DNA of 64,000 nucleotides from Endozoicomonas gorgoniicola (lineage in GTDB: Bacteria; Pseudomonadota; Gammaproteobacteria; Pseudomonadales; Endozoicomonadaceae). Location: positions 1 through 64,000 of the forward strand of contig NZ_JAPFCC010000001.1 of NCBI RefSeq assembly GCF_025562715.2, given 5' to 3'. Position 1 is the stretch's first letter; each line of letters starts with the position of its first letter. The position numbers and the translations under genes were made by a program. Shown piece after piece: positions 1-9,900 of this stretch. The notes under the pieces were generated by a model that was not told where the DNA came from, did not search any database, and saw only the letters and a program-made list of their open reading frames with translations.

Positions 1-2
1 TC

Positions 3-206
3 CCTGAACTTAGGGAGAAATATACCTATACGGACGATTTGGTAGTGCCATTGGCTATGCGTTATGTGGGTAAAGAATTGATGGGTAAAAGCGTGTTGGT
101 CAGGTTTTGGGGTGATGCAAACCGGAAATATGGTTCAGGGGATTATATTTATGATTTAGGGATTATCCCGAAAAACAAAATTTCATTAGCCTACAGGATG
201 AGGTGA
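3..206 (+). CDS. C-terminal part of a phage virion protein (partial)
   Basis: An open frame enters from the left edge and ends at TGA 204-206, giving 67 codons of an unknown protein. It contains RFWGDANRKYGSGDYIYD, rich in aromatic and Gly residues as in beta-structured virion proteins. No family is recognised. The next gene starts six bases after its stop, with its Shine-Dalgarno (GAGGTG) inside this gene, so the two are co-transcribed. Its place upstream of the ejection-protein cluster suggests a tail or head-tail component; that is inference from context. Confidence 0.55.
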   Translation, partial: PELREKYTYTDDLVVPLAMRYVGKELMGKSVLVRFWGDANRKYGSGDYIYDLGIIPKNKISLAYRMR

Positions 207-211
207 GTGGT

Positions 212-598
212 ATGAAAGGTGCTATTTACGAGGTTGACTCGGGGCGCTTGGAAATGATAATTACAGCGCCACGGAAAGAAGATATTGATCTACAGTTGAC
301 AGGCCGGACAGGTTTCCGTGCTTACTATGGCGATGTTAAAGACGGTCAATATATTGTTGAGGGTAGTCCAGTCCTCCGCCCAGTTATGGGTTTAACGGTT
401 TCTTCCACTGAACTAACGATAGCCAAAGTACTCAGGGTAGATAACATCCCAAAAGGCACAAAAGTCTTCCATCCCGAGGGCGAGGTAGTTGTTGATGACG
501 GGTTTATCGAATGGTATTCAGTAGAGCCTGGCACTTACCTGTTCCGCTTTGAAAATTTCCCTTACATGGAGGAGGAGATAAATGCCGTCGTTAGGTAA
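212..598 (+). CDS. phage structural protein, unknown family
   Basis: This 128-residue protein has no recognised domain. The ATG at 212 is preferred over the upstream GTG at 203 because GAGGTG lies six bases before it. The sequence is mostly short beta-like stretches with Gly turns (GRTGFRAYYGDVKDGQYIVEG) and no signal peptide or membrane segment. Its 3' end overlaps the next gene by 17 bases, so it belongs to the late operon of this prophage. A tail-fibre or tail-associated role is plausible from position only. Confidence 0.6.
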   Translation: MKGAIYEVDSGRLEMIITAPRKEDIDLQLTGRTGFRAYYGDVKDGQYIVEGSPVLRPVMGLTVSSTELTIAKVLRVDNIPKGTKVFHPEGEVVVDDGFIEWYSVEPGTYLFRFENFPYMEEEINAVVR

Positions 599-965
599 GC
601 ACGACCCTCTTTCCCAGAGGCAGGCTGATAAAAGCCTGATCAACCAGACCCGTGACCGGCTCGATAATGAGCCGGTTTTGGTTTCCGGGGTTTTGATTCA
701 GTGTAATGATGAATCCCTTCACCGGCTGCGGGAAACCATCGAGTTCTTTGATGACCTGAAACAGGACGACGGCACAGTGAGCTGGAAGCTGGCAGATAAC
801 GGCCTGCTGCCCTGTAATCGGGAAGAGCTGCAAACCCTGATGATTGAAACCCGCAAAGCCCGCGCCCTGCGATTCTCCCGGCTTCATGCCAGAGCCAACG
901 AATTTAAGCAACAGATCGACTCAGGCCAGACAGTCACCCTTCGGGATATTGCCGGAAGCTGGTAA
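582..965 (+). CDS. DUF4376-like tail-associated phage protein
   Basis: This 127-residue soluble protein begins behind a very strong ribosome binding site (GGAGGAGGAG, 570-579). Residues about 60-127 read like the DUF4376 domain of phage tail-fibre-associated proteins: a WKLADN turn, a 'NREELQTLMIET' helix, then a helix ending in a short polar tail. That similarity is judged by eye. The start overlaps the upstream gene and the next gene follows after 43 bases. The protein is probably a small virion or fibre-assembly component. Confidence 0.6.
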   Translation: MPSLGKHDPLSQRQADKSLINQTRDRLDNEPVLVSGVLIQCNDESLHRLRETIEFFDDLKQDDGTVSWKLADNGLLPCNREELQTLMIETRKARALRFSRLHARANEFKQQIDSGQTVTLRDIAGSW

Positions 966-1008
966 TATATCCAGTGCTGTACAAATAAACAGCCACTCAA
1001 GAATAATT

Positions 1009-1482
1009 ATGACCCCAGAACATCAACACGCACTGCTCAGGCACTGGCTACAGGATGAGCCTCACGCTATTGATCTGGCCTACCAGTTTGTGGCGATCAG
1101 CCAGATATGGGATGACCTGATCGACCGGGATAAGCCGGTGGACAACGACGCCATTAACCGCATGATGCGGTATGCGCTGGTCGAAATTCCGAAAAACCCC
1201 TTTTACCAGACCCATATCCAGAGCCTGCACCCGGTACTGGAAGACCGTCTTTATACCTGGCTCGATGCTAATGCGCTGGAAGCCAAGGGCAACTGTCGGG
1301 ACTTGCAGGTGAGCTACATCATACGTTCCGTTATTACTGACCTGATCATTCATTTGGCCTTTCTGGTGGGTGGCTTTGACTGGCGGCAACAGGCCGCTCT
1401 TGCCCTGCGTCAGGCGGTGTACCGGGACAACGAATCATTCTTTGACTACTGGAAGGAGCAGCGTCATGTGTATGAGCAGTGA
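1009..1482 (+). CDS. hypothetical prophage protein
   Basis: This 157-residue, mostly alpha-helical protein starts MTPEHQHALLRHWLQDE. A longer frame opens at 844, but its first 55 codons lie over the end of the preceding gene, and 1009 fits the gene boundary better. There is no signal peptide; one moderately hydrophobic stretch (ITDLIIHLAFLVGGF) may be buried or membrane-facing. The end overlaps the next gene by 17 bases, and that gene's Shine-Dalgarno lies inside this frame. The family is unknown; by position it is a minor virion or assembly protein. Confidence 0.55.
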   Translation: MTPEHQHALLRHWLQDEPHAIDLAYQFVAISQIWDDLIDRDKPVDNDAINRMMRYALVEIPKNPFYQTHIQSLHPVLEDRLYTWLDANALEAKGNCRDLQVSYIIRSVITDLIIHLAFLVGGFDWRQQAALALRQAVYRDNESFFDYWKEQRHVYEQ

Positions 1483-2077
1483 CTCACCGGACGTACCGGA
1501 AGCGGGTCCCATGGAACGGACAATGGTGGACTTGTCGGAGCGCCAGCTTCAGGACTACGAGCAGATGTATGACCCTCTTGCCCGCAAGATGGTAGACGAC
1601 AGCAAGGAGCTGGGTACTGCGGCATTCCGTCAGCATACCGGCAATGTGGCAGCGGCAGCCGCACGACAGCAGTCCGGCACCGTGAATGCCAGTGCCGGGT
1701 CAGCGCCTTTGTTGAAGCAGGGGCTGGTCGAGCAGGGCATTGGTAAAGATATGGCTGTCGGCGGCGCTGTCTCCCAGGGCGATATGCTCAGCAAGAGTCA
1801 GGAAGTGGTGGGCAAGCTGGGTATGGCGCAACTGGGCAGGGGGCAGTCGCAAACCGCCTCACAGACCTTTGGTAATGTGGCAGCAAATGAGTACGCCGAG
1901 AATATTGCCGAGGCTAACGCCGACGCCAGTAAGAGCGCTGCCCGGTCTTCAGCTGCCGGAACCGTGGCAGGGATTGGGGCGGGCTACTGGCTGACCAAAC
2001 CGCAGACCCCTTCTGTCAACATGCAGGGACAGAAGAAACCCCTGTACGACAACCCCGCCTTTATCAAAAACTTTTAA
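1466..2077 (+). CDS. Ala/Gly-rich virion or ejection-type protein, copy 1
   Basis: This 203-residue protein starts at ATG 1466, eight bases after AAGGAG. It has a charged helical N-terminus (LSERQLQDYEQMYDPLARKM), a long low-complexity Ala/Gly/Ser/Gln middle and one hydrophobic segment near residues 168-185 (AAGTVAGIGAGYWL). The next gene has the same order of parts and also begins Met-Cys-Met, so the two look like diverged tandem paralogues. Such composition just before a giant internal protein is typical of podovirus ejection proteins. That role is inferred. Confidence 0.6.
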   Translation: MCMSSDSPDVPEAGPMERTMVDLSERQLQDYEQMYDPLARKMVDDSKELGTAAFRQHTGNVAAAAARQQSGTVNASAGSAPLLKQGLVEQGIGKDMAVGGAVSQGDMLSKSQEVVGKLGMAQLGRGQSQTASQTFGNVAANEYAENIAEANADASKSAARSSAAGTVAGIGAGYWLTKPQTPSVNMQGQKKPLYDNPAFIKNF

Positions 2078-2103
2078 CTGCTCTTTAGCAAGGAAGGCTG
2101 ATT

Positions 2104-2925
2104 ATGTGTATGGAAGTTGAAGCCGCAACGGATCATACCCTGCAAAACCGTCAGGCCGAACAGGCTAAAAAGATCGACAAGAACTATCGGGAAGTGTTTC
2201 AGCCTCTGGAACGTGAACTGGTGGGTCTGGCCATGGATGACAAGTTTGTCGGAAAGTCTGCCAGCGACGCTTATCAGGCAGCCGGTAAAGCCTTTGACGC
2301 AGGCGAGGGCAGCACCGCAAGAGGGCTTGCAGGCTTTGGTATGAACCTGACCCCTGACCAGCAAAAGGCACTGGACTTTAAACGGGCGATGGGGCGCAAC
2401 ACCGCCACCATGGGCGCAGCCAGTACTGCACGACAGAACGCTGAAACCCTTCAGGGCAATATTAAAAGCAACATGCTTTCTATTGGCCGGGGTGTTCAGG
2501 CGCAGGGGCTGAGTGGACTGAATCAGGCAGCGGGTATGGAGTCAGGCCGTAATCAGGCTAGCCATAATGCCGCAGGACAGAAAACTTCCCAGAACTACCA
2601 GACCGCCGGAACCATTGCCACGATTGGAGGCTTGGCGATGTTTTCCGAACGGAAGAAGAAAAAGAACATCAAGCCCCGCAGCGATGAGCAGGATATGGCC
2701 GACGTGCGTCGTATTGATAACCACGAGTACGACTATAAGGAAGGCATGTCCGGCGGTCGTCGTGAACAGGGGCATATTGGCCCCATGGCCGATGACGCCC
2801 CCGCCAGCATTTCCGACGGCAAGACTATTGATATTGGTGATATGCAGAGCCTTGGGCTGGGTGCCATTCGCAATCTGGATAAACGACTGAAGAAGATGGA
2901 AGGGAGATCACAGAATGAATCCTAA
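2104..2925 (+). CDS. ejection-type protein with C-terminal S74-like chaperone domain
   Basis: The protein has 273 residues, with AAGGA upstream of ATG 2104. Residues 1-165 are helical and Ala/Gly/Gln-rich like the previous gene, followed by a hydrophobic segment TIATIGGLAMF. From Ser181 the sequence (SERKKKKN, then HEYDYKEG, a HIGPMADD motif, and a final helix with LDKRLKKME) follows the pattern of the peptidase S74 intramolecular chaperone that ends many tail spikes and fibres. In that family a Ser at the domain start is the self-cleavage site. The assignment is by motif only. The stop overlaps the next start by 11 bases. Confidence 0.6.
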   Translation: MCMEVEAATDHTLQNRQAEQAKKIDKNYREVFQPLERELVGLAMDDKFVGKSASDAYQAAGKAFDAGEGSTARGLAGFGMNLTPDQQKALDFKRAMGRNTATMGAASTARQNAETLQGNIKSNMLSIGRGVQAQGLSGLNQAAGMESGRNQASHNAAGQKTSQNYQTAGTIATIGGLAMFSERKKKKNIKPRSDEQDMADVRRIDNHEYDYKEGMSGGRREQGHIGPMADDAPASISDGKTIDIGDMQSLGLGAIRNLDKRLKKMEGRSQNES

Positions 2926-3952
2926 TGCCTTTGCCGATGGCGCAGCCCGTGGTCTGGGTATGTTTATGCAGGTTCAGGGACATAAAGACCGGCAGGAAGA
3001 GAAAGCCTATAACCGCAAGATGCAGAAACAGTTGTTTGATATGCGGCTGGAAGACCGGGAGTATCAGCGTGGCCGTGATAAAGTAGCGGATGAACGTCAT
3101 CAGGAAGGTCTGGACTACCGTAACAAGCGTGATGGCGTTATGGATCAGCGTTATCAGAACACGCTGGATTACCGTGACAAGCGTGATGCTATTGGGGATA
3201 GTCGCTGGCAGCAGAACTTTGATGCAAGCAAGGGCATCAGGGCATTGCAGACACAAAACCTGCAAGGACAGATAAACGACCGAAAGCGGAAAAATCATCA
3301 GGCCAACATAAAGAGAATTTCCACCGCCTATTCACTGGCATACAAAGAGGGAAACGTTAACGCCATGAATGCCCTGAAGCGGGCATATATCGGCGCATGG
3401 AACACTAATCCCGCACGTCGGCAGGAGCTACAGAAAGGTGCTGCTGAAGGTCATACCAAAGTTATGACTGATCTGGATGAACAACCCGGTGGACGACTGT
3501 TGCCGGAAATCACCACCTACGACCAAGAGGGTAATGAAGTCAGTGTCAGTGCCTTGAGCCGTGACCGTAGCAGTCGTCCGGATGACCCCTATATGACCGT
3601 GGATCGTGATGCTATTTTTGGTGACGTGATGAATGACCCGGATATGGCGGAGTATATGATTCGGGCTGAATCAGCGCTGAATGGGATATCGGACAAAGGC
3701 AGCAATCAGTACCGGAACGTTGCCCGCTATAACGAATTTGGCGAGCGTGAAGGGGAGGACGTTTACCTGATTGACAAAGAGCGGGGCGGTCTGGTGCCGA
3801 TGCCAATCCTTGGTCAGCCTTCAAGACCTGTAAGACAGCCCGCACCAAATGAGCTACCTGAAGGCATGACAGCTCAACATATTGCCTCATTCCTCAGGGC
3901 AAACCCCGGAGCTACCCGTAAAGACGCTATTAACGCATGGACGGCCAGATAA
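2915..3952 (+). CDS. coiled-coil virion protein with internal 18-19-residue repeats
   Basis: This 345-residue protein has a highly charged N-terminal helix. Residues about 45-110 hold three imperfect repeats of the form (D)xRxQxxLDYRxKRDxxxD, visible as HQEGLDYRNKRD, YQNTLDYRDKRD and WQQNFDASK. The C-terminal half is more globular and ends in a helical FLRANPGATRKDAINAW segment, which resembles a small N-terminal helix-turn-helix-like module of other phage proteins. The stop and the start of the next gene share one base (TAATG). It is probably an internal virion protein linking to the giant protein downstream; family unknown. Confidence 0.6.
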   Translation: MNPNAFADGAARGLGMFMQVQGHKDRQEEKAYNRKMQKQLFDMRLEDREYQRGRDKVADERHQEGLDYRNKRDGVMDQRYQNTLDYRDKRDAIGDSRWQQNFDASKGIRALQTQNLQGQINDRKRKNHQANIKRISTAYSLAYKEGNVNAMNALKRAYIGAWNTNPARRQELQKGAAEGHTKVMTDLDEQPGGRLLPEITTYDQEGNEVSVSALSRDRSSRPDDPYMTVDRDAIFGDVMNDPDMAEYMIRAESALNGISDKGSNQYRNVARYNEFGEREGEDVYLIDKERGGLVPMPILGQPSRPVRQPAPNELPEGMTAQHIASFLRANPGATRKDAINAWTAR

Positions 3953-6900
3953 TGAGCGACAGCAAGTTCACAATTCCTGACGACTGGGGTCAGACAGAAG
4001 AGCAGAAACCAGCATTTAATATTCCGGATGAGTGGGGGGAGCCTGAGAAAAAAAGTAACCAGCAAGGTTATGGAGCCGACTTGGTTGATGCGGCACAACA
4101 GGGAGCCTATTCCGGAACCGCTGATCTGGTGTCCGGGGTAGAAATGCTGCTGGGTGGTGACGGTGAAAACGCTGTCACTGATTATTTACGTGAAAGGGCT
4201 GACCAGCAGTATGAGGAAATGTCGGATTCCGGTCGTGAAGCCATGCAGGGGTTTGGCTTTGAGGCTGATGAGGATAGTGTCACAGGGTATGGCCTGAAAG
4301 ACAGCAGTTCATTGTCAGGGTTTGGCCTTAACCTTGCTTCTGGCCTTGGTAGCTTTGCCCCGTCAATGGTGCCGGGAGGCGTTGCGGCCAAGGGTATTTC
4401 TGCCTTTACCAAAGGCAAGAAAGCTTTTGACGTGGCTAATAAGGTAAGAAAAGCAAAAGCCCTTGGCGACGCTGAAAAGCTCAGGAAATTAAAAAAACTT
4501 GAAAGTCGTATCGACAAGGCCAGCAGTGCTACCGGGTTTGGTTTAACGGGTGGCGCAATGATAGGGGGAGGCGGTGCAGAGCAGGCCAGGCAGAATATTT
4601 TAAATGCCAGCCCTGAAGAACTGCACACACTCCCAAGATTCCAGTCGCTGGTTCGACAGCTGTCTGATACTTCTGAGCCTTTGACAGAAGCAGAAGTATT
4701 CCGTCTTGCCAGAGATGAGTTGGCGAACGAGATAGCAAGGGATGCTTTTAACAAATCCGCAGCCGTCGGTGCTGTTTCAATGGGTGTAGCGGGTCCCATT
4801 ATGGAGAAGACCATCAGAGGAGGGACCGGTCTTAGTGCGTTTAGAAATACACTGGCAGGTTCGGCAACAGAAGGTCTTCAGGAATTTTCCGAAGGTGTTG
4901 GTCAGACAGCTTCTGTGAACCATGCTTTAAATGCAGCAGGAATGGAAAGAGATATTTTTGAGGGAGCCATTGAAGATGGACTGACTGGCGCTGTAGTTGG
5001 CGCGGGTGTCGGTGGCGGTGTAGCTTATGGCGGTTCCAAGATTAATCAGTTCCGGTCGTCTTCCAGAACGCCTTCTGAAGCCGCAGAACAGGCACGACAG
5101 GAAGTTAGGGAACAGGGTGGCGATGCATTGCAGCAGGCACAGGCTGCCAGTGAGGCGGCAGGCAGCATTCTGAAGCAGCAATCATTCCCGGCAGAACTTG
5201 ACACAGAATTCAATGTCATTGAAGAGAAGGCAGAGACACCTTCAGGGAGTCTGTCTTTTGATGACTGGGGACAACAGCAAGGCTATAACCAGACAACCGA
5301 AAGCGTACAGCATCTTGATAGCAAGAATTGGTTCGGGCAACTGGAGCAAGATCGTAGACAGAAGCCAAGGGGCGTTGTTGAATACTTTCCACCTTATGCG
5401 ACGAATGCAACCTCACAACCCGACCTGTCAGAAACAGCACCGCAAGCTAAATCCTACACCTATGAGAATGGGGTTAATTACCAGAGCGAATCAGCGAATG
5501 GTCTGGGTTTGGCCCCATTCACCGAAAACTACCAGCCTGACAACACGGTTGAATACTCCAAGGCTGATGAACTCAGCCGGGGCATTGAAACCGATATTCA
5601 GCAAAGGGCTGAAGCTGAACAACTCGCTGCTGAACAGCAGGCATTGGCACAGCAACAGGCGTTTGATAAGGAAATTGCCGACGTACAGGCTGAGAGCCTG
5701 CCGGAAAGAGAGCAGGCATTGCAGCAGGACTACCCGCTTCAGAAAGTCGCCGGTCTGCCGGACAGTCGTCTTGAGTCGCCCCAGTATCGGGAGTACCTGA
5801 CCGAAGTCGCTGATATAGCCCATCAGGATACAGTCGCCAGTCGTCGTAAGAATCTGGACGACGATGAAACCGTATTGATGGCGATCCGTCGTCATAAGGG
5901 TCTGGTACAGGGCAGTGTAGAAGACACCATTGTTGAAAGTCTGAAGTTCAAACTGAAAAGCAAAGAGCTGAAAGGATTGCCCAGCCAGTACCTGAGAAAG
6001 AACGGCGGTATGACGCTGGACGATATGGCAACGGCGCTGTATGAAGATGGCTTTAATATTGATGGTCGGGAAATGACCGTTAATGAACTGAGTGAAGCCA
6101 TTGATAATGAATTGTCCGGTCGTCCAATGTTTGCAGACTTTCAGGGGCGCTCCCTGACCGACGACCGCTACACGCCCAAGACTGTCACCAACCGGATCAC
6201 TGAGCCTGCTGTTAAGGCTGCTCTGAATGGTGAGCCTCTGTCACCTGTGTATCAGCGGGAAATCACCCGCCTTCTTAACGAAGCGGAGAACGACCCGGTG
6301 TTTGAGGCGCCTGCTTTTTTAAACGAGCAGGAAGCCCGGATTGAGCAGGAAAGACAGGCTAATGCCTTGCCGGAAGGGTGGTTTGAGCAGTGGGAGCCCG
6401 TAAACTTTGAAGAAGCTGATGCTACTATAGGAGTGGACAGCAAGGACTTTAACGATGCAGACTGGAAATTAATCGCTGAAGCACAAGAACAAATTCTGCT
6501 TGAAGAGGCTGCACTTCACGAACAGCAGAACACCATTGAGGAATCTAACCTTGAAAGAACAGCAGGACAACTCTCAGCAAGAACAGAAGCCAACCCTGAC
6601 ACCGAAGCAGGCGAAAGCGTACGCCAGAGCGTTAATGAACTCCAGGAAGAAGCATCAGCAAGCCAAACAGAACCAGAAGTAACCCCTTCTGATTTCTCCC
6701 TTGAAACCCAGACCGAAGCATCCCTTCAGCAGCAGGCCGAACAACAGCAGGCGGCTGAAGCGGCAGAGCGTGAAGCCCAAAAGCAGGAACAGCAGAAAGC
6801 CGAAGCCGACAGGGAGCGTAATGATTTCGCCCTGACGGGTTCTGATTCTGTGTCTGACCAGGCAACTGCCAGAGGTCAGGCCGACCTGCTTTCTCCATCA

Positions 6901-9900
6901 AATAACGATCAAATAAAGAAACCCGCAGAAGACAAGGCTTCTGAAGCGGACAGCACTGAAAAAGCAGCCAGTCAGCAAATAGAAGACTTCGGTGAAAAGA
7001 TCGGCGGAGCCCGAAAGGATGTCTGGTCAAGCTATCGGGAAAGCCTGTCAAACGATGTTGACGTGGAAGCTCAACCCCTGAGCAAAACCTTTCCTGAACC
7101 GAATTATGAAAAACTCCATGAAGCCGGTGCCGATATTCAGTCGCTGGCGATTATTGCCGCCCTTCGGGCAGATATTCCCGCCAAGCCCCGTCGTACCTAC
7201 AAGCTGAAAAGCTGGGCTGAGAACGTGGAAGCGGCAAGACAGATCGCCAGTATGCTGGTTGACAGTCAGGTGTCTTCTGACCGTGTACTGGAAGCGATGA
7301 AGCAGGACGGCAACGCCCCGGAAGGTGTGATCAATATCATTCCGGTTCTGGCAAAGCTGGAGCCCGGACAACTGAAAGCAGCGGCAGGGTTCAGGATTCG
7401 GTCAGGCTCTTTCTCTATCTTCAATGGCCAGCAACGTAACCCCGGTAAGCCGATCTATTACTTGCAGGACAATAAAGGCAAGCGCAACCATTTTGACCTG
7501 TCTTCTGAGAGTCTGACGGAAATTCAGGAGCAGGTACTGGGCTTTATTCGCGGGCAACTGGAAGCAAGCCCCGGCAGGAAAGGACGACAAACCCGCTTTG
7601 ACGTGTTCCGTACCCGTGGCAGCAAAACCTTCTGGGTCGGTAAAAAGATTGCGTCGGGTAAGTTTGTGACATTGAAAACCGGCTTTGACAGTGCCGGTGA
7701 GGCAACGAAGTTCCTGAAGGAGAATCAGGACTGGCTGGAACAGGAGTTGAAGCGCAAGAAGGATGTGCCGGCGCATCGTCGTTCAATCAATCAGGATCGG
7801 CAGGGGCTTGATTATCGTGATGGGCAGGATGTTTTACCGGAAACCTTTTCTGAAGCTTTTAGTTTCCGTGGGGTGGAGTTCGGTAATTGGGTTGAACAGG
7901 GACGCCGACAGAGTGATTTGAACCGGGCTTATGATGCTTTGCGGGATTTGGCAGATGTGCTGGGCATTCCCACACAGGCTCTATCCCTGAATGGCGATTT
8001 GGGGCTGGCTTTCGGAGCCAGGGGCAGAGGTGGCAAAAGACCAGCAGCTGCTCATTATGAGCCTGACAAAATAGCGATCAATCTAACCAAGAACAACGGC
8101 CCGGGCTCTCTGGCTCATGAATGGTGGCATGCCCTTGATAACTATTTTTCCCGCAAGCGCGGCCAACCGGGTGAGTTTATCACTAACAACCCGAAAAAAG
8201 GCGTATTTAAAAATAACAAGTATCAAAGGGATGACAGTGTTCGCAATGAAGTAGAGGACGCATTTGATGCGGTTGTCAATGCTATTGAAAATACCGGACT
8301 GCCTGCCCGATCAAGAGAGCAAGATGCGACACGCAGTAAAGATTACTGGTCAACAGTTATTGAGATGACCGCCAGAAGTTTTGAAAACTACGTCATCCAG
8401 AAGCTTGAAGCCAGTGGTTTTCATAATGATTATCTTGCCAATATTGTTTCAGAGCAGGAGTTCGGAGGGACGCCTGATAGCTACCCTTACCTGACCGCCA
8501 AAGAAAAAGAGTCTGTTACCAGGGCGTTCGACCAGCTGTTTGCCAGCCTGAAAACCGAAGCTACTGACAAGGGCGTCAAGCTGTACCGTCTGGGCAGTGG
8601 CAAGGGCATCAAGTTGAACAATGCCCGTCTGGTCGCCCACCGGATGAAGAAGGAGCTGGGTGTAGGTGTTGAGGCGGTGGCCACGGAAAGCGATCTGCCT
8701 GACCATCTGCAAAGTGAGATTCGCAGGGATAGCGTTAGTGGTCGTGTAAAAGGGATTTACGACCCGGTGTCGGGTAATGCCTTTATTATTGCTGACAAGC
8801 TGGACGGTGCCAGGGATGCGGTTAAGACCCTGCTACATGAGCTGGTCGGTCATAAAGGTGTACGACTGGCGTTAGGCACTAAGCTGAACCTGAGCATGGC
8901 TGGTATTTACCGGGATATGCCGGCGGATGTACGACAGACGATTGAAACGGAGTACGCTAGCCAGCTGGAAGGCTTGTCTACCGGCAAGCGCAAGATGCGG
9001 GTAGCAGAAGAGTATGTTGCCCGGATGGCAGAAAGTAACCCGCAACTGCCATTAATGAAGCGGCTGTACAGCAAGTTGAGGCGAGTGCTGCGCAATGTTC
9101 TGCCAAGCATTAAATGGACGGATGCCGATCTTGTGGAGCTGGTGCAGGCGGGGAAGAGGGCTTTGCGTAAATCGGGGAACGACCGTGGAGAAAGTCTTTA
9201 CTCTCTGGAATCGGCTGATGCAGATTCTGCTAATGGCTCAGGCCAGCAGGGTAGCCGGTCGGATTTCATCGTCACCCCTGAAACCTGGCAGGACCTGTTT
9301 ATCCGCAAGATTCAGGATAAGTTCAGGCCGCTGAAACGCACTCAGGACGCTCTTTCCGTGAATGGTGCCTCGCCTCTGTCGGAAGAGATGGACACCTATC
9401 TGGCTGAGGAACTGTCCCACGGCAGGATTGAAGAATCCCTGCGACGGTTTGAGAACCGGCATGTTCGCCCCCTGGCACGAGCCATTGCGGAATCGTCCGT
9501 AGAGCGTGAAGAACTCGACCTGTACCTTTATGCCAGACACGCACCGGAGCGTAACGCCCATATCGCCCGCATCAATGACAAGATGCCCGATGGCGGTTCG
9601 GGTATGACCAATGCCCAGGCGGCAGATATTCTTGCCCACTTTGATGCAGAGGGTAAAACCCCGGAGCTTCAGTCACTGGCGGACAGGGTGTACCGGATCA
9701 ATAAACAACGACTGTCCATTCTGAACAGTGCCGGACTGGAGCCCAAAGAGGTACTGAAGAGCTGGAACCGCTACCAGAACTATATTCCCCTGAAGGGCAA
9801 GGGCGAGCAGGTAGAGAGCGCAGTCCACCGGCAGAATACCGGACGCGGGTTTGATATTCGCGGCAGGGAATCCATGCGTGCCATGGGGCGGCGCTCAATG

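Noticed and set aside
8836..8853. HELVGH read as a standard HExxH zincin site
   Set aside because: The spacing is HExxxH, so it is reported only as zincin-like; the true HExxH is HEWWH at residue 1389.
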